A stretch of 64,000 bases of DNA, taken from positions 213,300,093-213,364,092 of the forward strand of contig OX352773.1 of assembly GCA_947095535.1 (NCBI GenBank), given 5' to 3'. The DNA comes from Poecilobothrus nobilitatus (lineage: Eukaryota; Arthropoda; Insecta; Diptera; Dolichopodidae). Shown here in pieces: positions 37,288 through 48,625 of this stretch. The notes under the pieces were generated by a model. It ran no database searches, had not been told where the DNA came from, and saw only the letters and a program-made list of their open reading frames with translations. Position 1 is the first letter of the stretch, and every line of letters starts with the position of its first letter. The translations under genes and the position numbers were made by a program.

Positions 37288-39678
37288 GTATGAGTTTACA
37301 TGTCACAATTTAACAAAATGACCTATAAATTTAATCTTCAGTATTCATTTAGTTTTTAACATTAAAAAAATTGAAGATGTTTTAAAATACTATTATTTAA
37401 TTATATATGCATTGACGTAATGTCCTTCTGTTTGCGGTAAATTTTTTTAAAAACATATTTCTTTTCTCCTTCAAAACTAATTTTTTTTAAACCCTTTTTT
37501 TTATAACCAAAAGAAACTTTTTCTCAAATCAAACAATGAAAGGAAAATTTGTTAAAATTGATTTTTAAAGTGAAACAAAAAAATAACAAGACTATATAAG
37601 ACTAAATAACAATAACAAGAAGAAAAATTAATTTAAAAATTTAAGGAATAAAAAAATTTTCTCCTTTTCATCGTATTGTTGGTGGATTGTTGAAGAATAA
37701 CAGGGAAATTCAATACTCAATTCCTATGTATATAAATCTTTAAACTAGAAAAGGGATCACATCATTTCAAAATTGAATTGTTTTTCTTGTTTTTTTTTTT
37801 TTTTTGGTTTGTTTTCTAAGAATGTAAGAATGGAAAATGAGAGTTTGACGATGTTGATGGTGAGGGTGTAAGACATTTTACTTCTTATGAAATTGATGAA
37901 AAATCGTTCATTTTTGATGAAGGTTATTAATTTTTTTTTTACTGCTCAAATGTATTTTTTTTTTTCATACTTAAACTCATATCTTTTTCTTGTTTAATTT
38001 TAAAGGAACGTAAATAACGGTATTCTCCTATCAATTTCTCGATAAGAAATCTCATAAAATAACGATTTCATATGTGAAAATATTGTAAAAACGTAGAAGA
38101 GAATAGAACGAATTTTTGCAGTGCGGTAGAAAAATATCTTCGAAATTATTAAAAATTAATGTTTAAAATAAAAAAAATGAAGAATCGAAAAGTGTACGGA
38201 GCATGTTACAGAAAGAAAAGAGTTTACGGTTATTTTAAAATCAATTGGAAAAAAAAAACCTAAGGGGTTTTTAATATATATTTTCTTTTTATATAAAATT
38301 GATTCTCAGTTTCAATTTTAATGGGTTATTTCGTGGTTGGTCAGGTTATTTATTACAAACAATATTACTTTTTGAATATTGTATGAATGAGGAACTACGG
38401 GACAGGGCAAAGATGATGAAAAGAAAAGGAAACATAAAATAAAATAACTGTTATTTATAAAGGTTATTGGAGTAGAAAAAAAAAAAATATTTTATAAGTT
38501 GTATGAAAGTTGTTTTTTGTATATTATATTTTTTATATTATTAGAAGTTGTAGATTGTTGCTTCTACAACAATTTTATTTATTTGATCACAATTTGAGAG
38601 TATATACTTTAGATGTTATATGGCACTTTATGGATAATAAAAGGTGTTTGCTTGTATGTTTTGTATAAATCGATAACTCTGGTTAGTACTCATCATAATG
38701 TGTATTGTGTATTACTTTTAGAATAAGTAAATAGAAACAAGCAGTATTTTAATTCCAGAATTTTAAAAAGCGACTATTTGTACAGCATAATTTTAATATT
38801 ATACGATCTTTCCACTTTTAAGAAATCTGTATCTATTTAACGGGTAACGCTAACTAAAAGAGATCTCAAATTTCTGTAAAATATAATAAAAAGGTATAAA
38901 AAGGTATAAAAAAAAAATAAATGATACAAGAATGTTAACAAATAAAATTGGCCGGACAGAGGTTGTCAAAGTAGTAAACATATTTTCTAAAAAATTATTA
39001 TGGTAATGTGCTTAAAATAAGGTCAATGATATGTTTTTAGAACATAACTAAAATGAAAGTAATATACAGAAATTTTTCACTTTTTATCAAAAGAACAAGA
39101 AGGATGAAGAAGATGTAGAAAATAATATTAATAAATGATGAAATTCTCCAAGGAATACAAAAAAAAAAAACATAAAAATAAAATAGAAAATTAAAAAATT
39201 AGAAGTTATGGTTTTTTAAATTAATCATTTTAAAAATTGAATTCAATGTCTTTTTTTTTTAAAATATAAATCAATATACAATATTCCTTTTTTAAATTAA
39301 TTTGGGATAAAAAAAATTAAATAATAATAAAGAAAATAATATTTTAACTTGATTGTGATAAAATTTCATCATTATTAATTTAACTTAAAAATTAAATAAT
39401 TAATAAATATTTTTAAATTCTAAAACATCAAGAAATGGATTATTATTTTAATAAGATGTTGATACCATTCTTTATATTATGAAAATATCACCAACTGCTC
39501 TTATTTGAAATAAAGTTTTTTTTGTATACATTTAATAATTTTTTGTTTCGTATTTTAATTATTTATATGAGAAATGTAAACCCTAAGGTTTTACGACTAG
39601 TAATAAAATGTAGACAGATCACAACTCGCGTTTAAATCATATTTCTCCAACACTTTTTATTATAGTGATTTATCTTAA
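37288..39678. other. non-coding AT-rich gap
   Basis: No gene or identifiable repeat. A/T homopolymers lie near 37,790-37,805, 37,928-37,940 and 38,470. Confidence 0.5.
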
Positions 39679-40115
39679 CTTGAAATGATCATAATGATCG
39701 CATTTTTAAAATTGTCTATTCAGTATCATAAGAAACTATGGAAATATTCTTATTTTTTAAATGAGTGGATTAAACGCAGACTTGTACTAGCTTTAATAGT
39801 TCCAGATTGCATATATTATGTTAATATTGCATATGGAGGTAAGGCTTCTTTTGATCTAATCTAATTTAATTGTTTGCTTCTTGTTTAAATTCTTGCACTG
39901 CCCTTTGTTGTAAACAGATGCGCAAAACACAATTACATTATAGTTTTGTTTTAGATTTAATATTGGGTACCACACTAAGTAACTTTTTGAATAAGTGATA
40001 CATTAATGCTATGCTACATTATCTTATGTTCCTCAAAAAAGTTATTTCTAGTAGATCTCTAAAAAGTATGAATTTAATTGTTCCCCCAACATTAAGTAGT
40101 CGTTTAAGACATCTT
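39679..40115 (+). pseudogene. decayed LINE reverse-transcriptase C-terminal region
   Basis: Three consecutive blocks read like the thumb and post-RT region of an insect LINE ORF2. Block 1 (39679-39864) has KRRLVLALIVPDCIYY, then IAYGG, matching the K..L...LI.P...Y.d..Y motif after the RT palm. Block 2, in the same frame after a stop, has FVVNRCAKH (39901-39954), resembling the L..VQN.C.R motif. Block 3, in a frame shifted by two, starts LGTTLSNFLNK at 39963, passes an in-frame TGA, then gives HYLMFLKKV, SRSLKSMNLIVPP and TLSSRLR (to about 40110). This resembles the terminal S.R...LIVP block. Two stop codons and one frameshift make it clearly non-functional. The RT catalytic motifs are absent, so it is 5'-truncated. 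Assignment is by motif order only. It differs from the LINE at 4.6 kb, which carries the Cys-rich tail. Confidence 0.62.
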
Positions 40116-43056
40116 TTTTTTTGGTACCATTTTGGTACCAAAAGAACTATGTTGCAGCACTATATGATAACCTCTATATATTAAAAGCAACTTTATGGTA
40201 AAAACCACTATATATACTGTAGAATTTTATCCCAAACACTATATTGCGCGTTAATAACATAAACAAAATATTACTAGGCTAAATAGAAAGTATTTTCGAA
40301 ATTATAAATCATTTAGTCGTATCGAAAAAAACAAAGAAAAAAAAGATGAAATTTAAAATTTAACGGAAATAAAAGAATAAAAAAAGAGCGTCTTATTTAA
40401 ATATATTATAGATATAGATTATACTATAAATGATACATATGTATGTATATTTTTGGTATGGCTTGTTTTTTATATAAATAAAAAATTGATAGTAAAAATC
40501 GAAATATTTTGGAATAATGTTGGTATTGTAAGATGGCGTCGCTGAATATTTATCATTTAAAAAGAAAAAAACAAAAATCGGTTGGTAAATTATTGAGTAA
40601 AATTATTTTAAATGTCTATCATTTACAGATTAAATATTATGATTAAATAACATAGCAAAAAAGAATGTTATGTTGTATTAATAGCGTTTCGAACAATTTT
40701 ACATTATGTATTTTACAATACAAATTTAATAACTACATTTTTTAACAAAAAACCAGAACAATGTTATATATGTATATATATATATATACATATATATGTT
40801 TATATTATATATATAACAATTTTATATTGATTATTTCTTTTTTTAAATAGTTTAATAAAGTTATTTTTTAAACCAAACTTCATTTATTTTACTCTTATAT
40901 TCGTATATTTTTTGTATGTTAATTAAAATATTTCTGTTACAATATTGTGACAATTATAAAAATTTTTTTTTTTTTTTATTTTGTATTTTTTGCAAGTAAA
41001 AAAATTAAAATTAAAGCAGAAAAAAAAACTTCAAAATTGAATCATGTCTGGAAAATTGTATTCGTTTTTCCGTTTTGCCTTGACTTTTGTTATTTATTTT
41101 TTTTTCTCTGTTTTTTTTTTTTTTTTTTGCAATTTAACTTGAAATAACATTAAAAATTAAAAGCTTGACATTTCATTTTCCTCTTTGGAAGTTCATTTTC
41201 TGAGTTTTTATTAAAAAAAACAAAAAAAAAAAAATAAAAAAAAAACTTTTTTGTTTCAACATTTTTTCATTATGTTTCAGCCATTTTGTGACAAAAAAAG
41301 AGCATTTTTTTTTTCTTATTTTCCTTCATTAAATTTGTTTCGCTCCGCTATTTCACTCCTTCCTTTGTTTAATTCTTAGATAGTCTTAAATTCAAGAACT
41401 ATTTAAAACAAAGTTATTTTAAAATAGAGCCACTTAAAACCTTTCAGACAACAACAAAAAAAAAACAAATTTAAAATTATGCTTTCCATTAAAATCATTT
41501 TTGTTCAAGAGAACAAAATAATGGTAGGAATAGGAAATCTATATACAAAAAAAACCAAAATAAAAAAAAAGAATAGAAACTATTTGAGAGTATTATTGTT
41601 GAAGAGAATTATTAAAATATATATTGTACTCACTTTAATTGGCCTACAGTAAAAATATATACATATATATATTTTTTTCAAAGATTTGAAGAGATTTGAA
41701 AAGATTGGTCTATGACATTTTAATGAAAACTTTTTGAATAAAATAAAATATTTTGTTTTCACAATTTTTTTAAAAAGATGAAGTAAAATTTTTTTTTTTT
41801 CTTATAATTTGGAACCCCATCATACATTTGTGAATGTAATTATTATAATCCCGCTTATATTAAAAAACAACAACATTTTTTAACAGCTTTTTATATAATT
41901 AATTTTGAAAGATTTGGAAAGGGAGTAAATTTTACCTTAAAAAGGAATTTATTAAACAGGTTAAGTTTTTTCCTTTTTTTCTTTAAACCTTTTATGTTCA
42001 AATGTTTTTGAATATGTCCCTCTTTTTTTATATTATTAATTTGTTTGTTTCATTTTTGTCAGGTAAATCGTAGTTTCGTAGATCCACGTGTATGGTAGGG
42101 ACATTTTCTGTTTTTGAAAGAAGTATATTTTAAAGGTTTTTACTTGTTTTTTTTTTTGTTTTTTTAAATATTTCAATTGTTTTTCTAAAAAGTAGAGAAC
42201 TCATAATTATTCTAAACGTTTTTTTAAGTATAAAATCCACAGAACTTGTTTACAAATCCCTTAAATTACTTAAGTATAAATAATAATATCAAATATTATG
42301 TCAGAATAAGTCAACATTTTAAAATACTGATAAGTATAAAAATTGTCTAAGCTAAATAACAACTGGCAGTGAACATTTTGTTTAAAAATATACGAATTAT
42401 CGAGAAATATATACCAGTATATCATGAAATATAACAATACCTATTTAGAAGCATATTAATTAAAAGAATTTATTTTGCTGTTAAATCTAAATTTAGTAAT
42501 TATAGTTTCAATATATTACTACGATTTCTTCTTTTCAAATAGATTTAGTTTTAATTACGGGGAAGTAAATACTGCCACTATAACAGCAAATTTTTTTTTT
42601 AACTCAATTCATTTTTTGTCATAGATTTGCCAAATTACGATAAACGGAATACTAAAAAACGAACATAATGATTGGTGGTCAAAAATATTAACTTTTGCAA
42701 TTTTCTAAAGGAATAATGAAAATAGTTTCTTGGTTATAATGCAATGTTTTATGGTAAAAATATAACTTTCTTACTTTTGAAACCAACTTCATTATCAACC
42801 AAGATATTATTCCCAACTTTAAAAAGATGTAATATTATAAAAACCTTTTGTTTCTAAAAGATAAACCACAATGAATGACGGATTGATATTTCATTGAAAA
42901 AAATCAAAAAAATCTACTAAAATAACGTAACCTATTTCATAAAATGTTGAAATATTTTATAACGGAATTATAAGATCTAAACATTATCTAGGAAATTTGA
43001 TAAGTTTATTATGAAGCTTTATAGAAAATCTCTTGTATTAATTTTATTTGATAGTC
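40116..43056. other. non-coding AT-rich gap with AT palindromes
   Basis: Starts with a perfect palindrome TTTTGGTACC / GGTACCAAAA (40119-40143, 5-base loop) at the end of the LINE remnant. A long alternating AT palindromic tract lies at 40762-40820. The rest is A/T homopolymers without a gene. Open frames at 40947-41147 and 41580-41762 are low-complexity. Confidence 0.5.
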
Positions 43057-43103
43057 AAGCCTGAAGTTCAATGAGTACGACAATGAGTACGATTGTCGAC
43101 CTA
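43057..43103 (+). repeat. left terminal inverted repeat of mariner-like element
   Basis: The string CTGAAGTTCAATGAGTACGA pairs with 44089-44112 in the opposite orientation, with two mismatches in 24. Confidence 0.75.
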
Positions 43104-43349
43104 GCTTGTCAGAATGTCATAGAATGTCGCGGTGCAAGTACAATAAATATGACATTTACAATTGACAATTGATAGTTGATATTCATAATTATATAATTGA
43201 ATTGAAATGAAGAAGAAAAATAAATTACAAAAAAATTTAAAAATAAGAATTTAAATTAAAAAAGAGAAAATTAAAATGAAAGAAAATTGAAAATTTAAAT
43301 TTAAAAAAAAAACAATTTTATTTTTAGAACTTGCAAATTTTTTGTTTCC

Positions 43350-43532
43350 TTTTTTTTCATATATTTCTCTGCCACATAAATGTGAACAGGAAATTACACA
43401 GCCTTTCCTGTTCAGGCGTGGCTGTAAATATCATAAGGGGAAATAACTCTTACGACATGTATTCGAAGCCACACTCCCTCGTTGTTTACAGCATATTCTA
43501 TACGCTCTTACTCACTGGGCCACCGAGGCCCC
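43350..43532 (-). mobile_element. SINE family A copy inside the mariner-like element (minus)
   Basis: On the minus strand the head begins GGGGCCTCGGTGGCC, with A box GGCCCAGTGAGTAAGAG. The B box is partly damaged: GGCTTCGAATAC, with some bases of the T stem deleted. The body has GTAAGAGTTATTTCCCC, TTTACAGCCACGCC, GAACAGGAAAGGCTG, TTTCCTGTTCACATTTATG and GGCAGAGAAATAT, then an A-rich tail. The 5' CCTCGGTG faces CAACGAGG, one mismatch from full complement. A target-site duplication is not certain. It interrupts the transposon between its left end and the transposase remnant. Confidence 0.88.
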
Positions 43533-43662
43533 ACTTGTGAACTTTATTTACTGTCAAAAAAAGAAATGTCGCGCGCAAAAATTAAATATCAACAAAGGAC
43601 AAATTTTAATTTTTTTTCTCCAACTTCGTCGTGCCATACTATTTTTTAGGTTAGCATAATGA

Positions 43663-43915
43663 TTCGGTGACGTGAATTGGCCTTCAAGATCCTGCGATTT
43701 GACACCGTTAGACTTCTTTCTCTAGGCCTATGTGAAAGGACAGATCTACAAGGATAATTCTCGAAACTTTGAAGAATTGAAAGCAGAAATTATTCGACTT
43801 TATTGGTGAGATAGAGCCGCAACTATGCCAAATGTTATAATATTTTGATAAAAGAATCAGGTGCTGTAGAGACGCAAGAGGTCGTCACATGGGAGACATC
43901 GTTTTCAGAGTATAA
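43663..43915 (+). pseudogene. mariner-superfamily transposase, C-terminal remnant
   Basis: The frame encodes the last catalytic motif and C-terminus of a Tc1/mariner-type DDE transposase. It contains NWPSRSCDLTPLDFF, where the final Asp of DLTPLD aligns with the third catalytic Asp of mariner (DLAPSD). It continues with AYVKGQIYKDN, RNFEELKAEI, then EPQLCQ, YFDKRIRCC and HMGDIVF, and stops at TAA 43913-43915. It is dead. TAG replaces the Trp codon expected after DFFL, a TGA falls in the ELKAEI helix region (about 43807), a further TAA follows QLCQML, and a small frameshift separates the two halves. Only about one quarter of a usual 340-residue transposase is visible. Confidence 0.82.
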
Positions 43916-44059
43916 AACATTGGCAAAAATTGAATTTCATAAATAAATAAAAAAATTTCCAGTTTCAATTCAAATTCTATGTCTTTTAATTATTATTTAC
44001 TTTTGAAAACTCAATTTGAAAGACTCTTTGTAAACACATCTATTCAAAATATATTTAAT

Positions 44060-44112
44060 CGACGACAATGTCGTATGCATGCGTATCGTATTCATTGAAC
44101 TTCAAGCTTCAG
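44060..44112 (-). repeat. right terminal inverted repeat of mariner-like element
   Basis: TCGTATTCATTGAACTTCAA followed by GCTT is the reverse complement of the left end. It lies about 145 bases past the transposase stop, a normal layout for this superfamily. Confidence 0.75.
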
Positions 44113-44675
44113 CTTTTGTTATAAGAGTATAACACCGTTCAAATTTTTAGAAGAGTTCAATTTTATAATATTAATAATAATATATTAGATCAAGCAAGTA
44201 CTCTCTTTATTTCTCTTTCTTAATATTATTTTAGTTTACTATCGAATAATTTCACTAACAAAAAACAAAAAAAAAAAAAAAACAAAACAATAATAAAAAA
44301 TAATTTAAACGGTTCTTTAAGTTTATAGTTAAAATGAGAGAGAATTAAATCAAAAATTTTAAATTTTTATATTGAAGTTACACCAAACAATAAAAAGAAT
44401 GAATAGAACAATTGCATATTTTAAATGAAAATCAAAAAAGTGGAAAAAAAAAAATCATTTTAAGGTTCTTAAATTACTTTATAGGGGAAGCATAAATTTT
44501 ATAACCGTATATAAGCAGGATTTAAATTTAAAATTGTTTTGTTCTACCCATTTTTTTTTTTTTTTTTTTTTGAAATTTAAATAATTATTTTAAGTATTCT
44601 CTCAATTATAAATATTTTATTATTAGTCTTATAATTCATATGAGTCTACACGTTCATTCACAACAATACTACATA

Positions 44676-44702
44676 ATATATATATATATATATATATATA
44701 TA
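44676..44702. repeat. (AT)13 microsatellite
   Basis: Uninterrupted alternating AT of about 27 bases. Confidence 0.95.
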
Positions 44703-44831
44703 GGTATATACATATATGTATGTTGATATGTATGTAAGTATATGACGAAAAAGTTTAAAATAATAATAAAGTTTAGGAAAAATTTAATGGAACAGAGCAT
44801 AAAAAGTTCATTGCTCTGTTTTTATTTATTT

Positions 44832-44832
<1 letters not shown>

Positions 44833-44863
<31 letters not shown>
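44833..44863. repeat. 31-base T homopolymer
   Basis: One of the longest mononucleotide tracts noticed. Its true length may be affected by sequencing error. Confidence 0.9.
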
Positions 44864-44867
<4 letters not shown>

Positions 44868-45676
44868 ATACTAAAAACTTTTTATGATCATAGAGTGGCG
44901 GATTCGTATATACGTATGAAAACACCTTCTCTGAAAATTTTTTTAAGGAATCATATTAAAAAACAAAATAAAAAAACGTTTAATATTCTTTTATTTTTTT
45001 TTTTTTAGTGTTATTTTAAATATAATATCATGACCTAGTTTTGTTGATTTTATTGGTACTAAAAATTTTGTATTGTTAATAAATTAAAAATTTATGAAAA
45101 GACTTATTGAGAAATAATATAAGAGTCAAATTTGCAAAATTTCCAGAAAATCAATTTTGTTTTTAAATTACAATAAAAAACCAGAATTGATGGCATTAAA
45201 AGCGTTAAATATGTATTATGGTTAAAGGTAAGAAAAAAAAAAAAAAAATGGAGTGGTTAGTCCTTTCGTAACACGAATTTTTATTATATGGATACGAGAT
45301 GAGTGAAATATTTTATCGTTTCTTGTTATTTTAAAGTTATTTAATAAAACGATAACTTAATTTTTTTTTCATCCATAATGAATTTATTTAAAATTTTTTT
45401 TTTTTTTCCACATTTGATTATTCAAAATATTGTAAAACTTTTTTAATTTTGTAGTATTAAAACTTTTTTATTTTCATTTTGGTTTCCTTATATTTTACCG
45501 GAAATGATTTTCGAATAATTGAAAGTTTTGTTTTTTTTTGTTTTTTTGTAAAATAATTATTATATCAATTGATTATATTCTGAAATTTAGAAGTTAAGAG
45601 CAAACATTGAACCATTAGAAAAATAAAAATAAGATTTAATTTAGTTTTATTAAAATTAAAATTTAAATATATAAAG

Positions 45677-45923
45677 GAATCCAGAAATTTGTGCAGTGGT
45701 TGACGCACCGCTTCTCATTCATAAGGGAATGAGAGGTTTCGAGTTCGATTCCCGGCTGGGTACAATAATTATAATATAAAAAAAAAAATATTCATATATC
45801 GCAATATATAAATACTTAAATATATCACATAATATCTCGTACAGCCCACATTCCTACCAGGAAACAGGGGTTATAGCTACCTGGCACATTTATGTACCAC
45901 GGTAACTGTTTATAAATAAATAT
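45677..45923 (+). mobile_element. SINE family B, full copy with target-site duplication
   Basis: A second tRNA-headed SINE. The head has A box TGCAGTGGTTGACGCA and a perfect B box GAGTTCGATTCCCGG. Between them lies TCTCATTC / GAATGAGA, an eight-pair hairpin in the anticodon-arm position. After an AT-rich link of about 80 bases comes a body with TACAGCCCACATTCC, ACCAGGAAACAGGGG, CTACCTGGCACATTTATG and CACGGTAACTG, then ATAAATAAAT. A 10-base duplication ATATATAAAG lies at 45667-45676 and 45924-45933. It is AT-rich but includes AAAG on both sides. The body shares a domain with SINE family A although the heads differ. It does not encode protein. Confidence 0.85.
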
Positions 45924-45933
45924 ATATATAAAG

Positions 45934-48403
45934 CTAAGTATACATATGAAATAAAAAATGGTAGAGTTGATAAAAAAATCTCAGCACAGGGATCTACACG
46001 TGTATACACATTCGTTGGAGGTCTAACGTAGTGCTCTCTAGATCAACTGCAACAAAGATTTTTTGCTACAGATTTTTCTATACCGTGTAAACAATTTAAA
46101 GTAGAGAAATTTTTATGTCCATGATGACTCTTCAGATTTATAAACGTGTTGGTAGATTTGCATATTATATTATTATTTAAAGTATATGTATCTATGTATC
46201 TATGTATGTTTGTGTAAGTCATTGATGAAGAATATTTTTAAATAAATTATTTAAATAAATTTTAAAAATTAATAAAATTATTATTTAACTTTCCCAAACT
46301 AAAAATTAAAATAAATTAAAATCTGAATCTGAAAAAAATTTTATACGAATTTGAAAACTCAATCCTCAACTCGTTATATTCAACTCGTCAATAGTCACAG
46401 CAGCTTTTAAATATTTCGCACTTATTTTTACAAAAAACACTGTTTATAAAAACTGATCCATTAAATTAAATTCAATTTTTTGCTGTACCACAAAATCTAC
46501 CATAGAGAAAAATACATAGACCGTGTAGTCGTTAGAGAAAAATTTACACCTCTACACATTTGGTAGAGAAAACTTTTGTTTTCATAGAGTTCTGCCAATT
46601 TAAGACTCTCGTGTGTACTTCACTTAAGAAAATAAATATTAAACTAAACGCATATGTTAAGACAAAAAAGCTATGCTTCAATGAAATAAAAGAGTAAATA
46701 AGAAAAGTGTTTAACATGAGATTTTTGTTTTTTTTTTGTATATAAAAAATTTGATATACTTTTTATTTTTATTTTTTGTTAAAAATAAAATTATTTATTA
46801 TTATATAATTAAATGGGCAAATACTTATAAATATGTAGCAATATAAAAAGTCTAAAAAAAAAAACCTTTAGAATCTTTGATTTTTAAATATTGGACTGCA
46901 TTTTTTTAAAAATATTTCTTATATACAATTTTCTACATATTATGTATATACTTTTTTATTATAAATAAATGGATATTTAAAATTGATTCTGAATATACAT
47001 TTCATATATGAAATCAAACCTTTAAAAATCATTCAGTTCAATGATTTTCCTGCATTTGTTTAAATTGAAAAAGAAAAAAAATAATTTAATTAGTTATAGT
47101 TATTTTTTTTTTTTTTAATGCCTTCCTGTCTGTCATTTGTCATAAATAAATTATTTATTTTATTTATTTATTTAAAATGACTGCATTTGGTGGTTCCGGA
47201 ACAAATACAACTTATATCAGTTTCAAATTAAAATTTAATTTGATTTTGATTTATTTTAATTGCATACCTGTAGGATCAACAAATTGAATCACTTAAAAAT
47301 ATTAATGAATCAAAAATTTTTAAGAAAATAAGACGCTTATATAAAAGTGTAAAAATATAAATAAATTTATAGTTATAGAATAAGACAAATTTATAGTTAT
47401 GTATATTATACCTTCTACATTGAATCGTTATAAAGAAACTATTTTTGTAAAAAAAATAGAAAAATGTGAAGTTTTTTGGTAACATCACATTTTGAACCAG
47501 CTAAGGTCTATATTTCGTTTTACTCTTATTTTTCAACAAAAAAAAAAAAAAATAAATAAAACAGATTATTACAAAAATGTTTAGATCAATTTTTAAAAAA
47601 TTACTGTCTTATTATTATTTATATTAAAATGGTTTTAGGGTTTAGTTCCAAGAACTTCCGAAATATTATATTCTTTTAGAATGTTACAATTTTGCTTTAT
47701 TGTTCCTTTATAAAAATTGTTTTTTTTTCTGCTTTTTTTTTTAAATAAATAAATCATTGCAATAACTTTTTTAATAAAATTTACATTGTTGAAAAAAGAA
47801 AACAAAAATTCTATCACATTTAAAAAAAAAAATCAAAAAGAAAAAAAAATGTAAAATGAAAAAAGAATATGAAATGATAAAATGATTGCATTGAATCAGA
47901 AAATTTCCAATAAATTTAACTCCTTAAGGCTTCACACAACATCAACATTATATAAAACATAAAATTATATTCAAATATTAAAAAAAAAATAATAAATAAG
48001 TAACAATAAAAAAATTACATACATTATTGTACAAATAAATATAGGAAGTAACATACAACATAATATATGGTAACAATCAAAAAAGAAAATAAATATATGA
48101 ATATTATATATGTGATACATATGTAATTTTTAATAAAAATAAAAGAGACAATTTAATCAAAATATAACAGAGTGAATCATTTGGTCTAAAAGCTATTAAC
48201 TTTTATTAAACTTCTGTGAAAAAACAAATTTAATTTTTAGCAATAGAATATGTTTTTTGGATGTATTAAAAGTTTTTAGATTTTCCTCCTAGTGAACCAA
48301 TAGAATAATTATTAACACTGTATTAGGTCGATTTGTGCAGGGAAAAAGCAGGGAAGACAACACTTTTATTTGGGGCGCCTCTAACCAGCATGTTTCACTT
48401 TTA
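45934..48403. other. mostly non-coding, degenerate direct repeats and a possible minus exon pair
   Basis: GC-richer patches at 45960-46110 and 46490-46620 share TTTTTTGCT...CCGTGTA followed by TAGAGAAA, an imperfect direct repeat about 430 bases apart. TAGAGAAA recurs four times. At 47164-47291 (minus) a 57-base GT-AG intron could join IQFVDPT to VVFVPEPPNAVILNK and a stop. This is described among the findings and is not called as a gene. The remainder is A/T tracts. Open frames at 47276-47488 and 47635-47817 lack any signature. Confidence 0.4.
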
Positions 48404-48625
48404 TTATATTTTACAGAGATGGGGTGACACCATATGATTCGTCATTTCCATGACAAAGAACGTAATATTCTTCCTGGATTCTGAACACTCGTTTTTCACA
48501 AAAGTTTGTAGCGAGTAGCCAGTTTGAAAGTGCTTAGGATATATTTTGCCTATGTATAACAGGGCTGAATTGTAGAAATATCTTCTAAAATGAATTTTCT
48601 TGAACTCACCGTTACGTTTTGAATT
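48404..48625 (-). CDS. unrecognised open frame in a GC-richer patch (doubtful)
   Basis: A 73-codon minus-strand frame, open from just after a TAA at 48626-48628 to TAA 48404-48406. Strings include FRRYFYNSALLYIGKIYP and KNITFFVMEMTNHMVSP. The composition is more balanced than in other open frames of this window, and local GC content is raised. No start codon is near the 5' end, so it would have to be an exon, or a fragment of a decayed gene or transposon. I do not recognise the family. The GC-rich text continues to about 48,330, beyond the stop. Confidence 0.15.
   Translation of the reverse strand, partial: NSKRNGEFKKIHFRRYFYNSALLYIGKIYPKHFQTGYSLQTFVKNECSESRKNITFFVMEMTNHMVSPHLCKI

Larger units (their letters stand above)
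43057..44112 (+). mobile_element. decayed mariner-superfamily transposon with a SINE inside
   Basis: A DNA transposon of the Tc1/mariner superfamily of about 1.06 kb. The left end (43057-43080) reads AAGCCTGAAGTTCAATGAGT. The right end, in reverse complement, reads AAGCTTGAAGTTCAATGAAT, with 22 of 24 bases matching over the whole terminal block. Both ends continue into weaker similarity around ACGATTGTCG / ACATTGTCGTC. The plus-strand interior holds the C-terminal third of a transposase pseudogene (43663-43915). A family A SINE sits at 43350-43532. The N-terminal DNA-binding part and first two catalytic Asp motifs are not recognisable. The exact outer ends and the TA duplication are uncertain. 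Confidence 0.75.
44113..45666. other. non-coding AT-rich gap
   Basis: No gene. Contains the dinucleotide and T tracts listed separately. The open frame at 44742-45008 is a translation through the T tract and is not credible. Confidence 0.5.

Noticed and set aside
44742..45008. 88-codon plus open frame across the T31 tract
   Set aside because: Most of the frame is poly-Phe from the homopolymer, whose length is unreliable.
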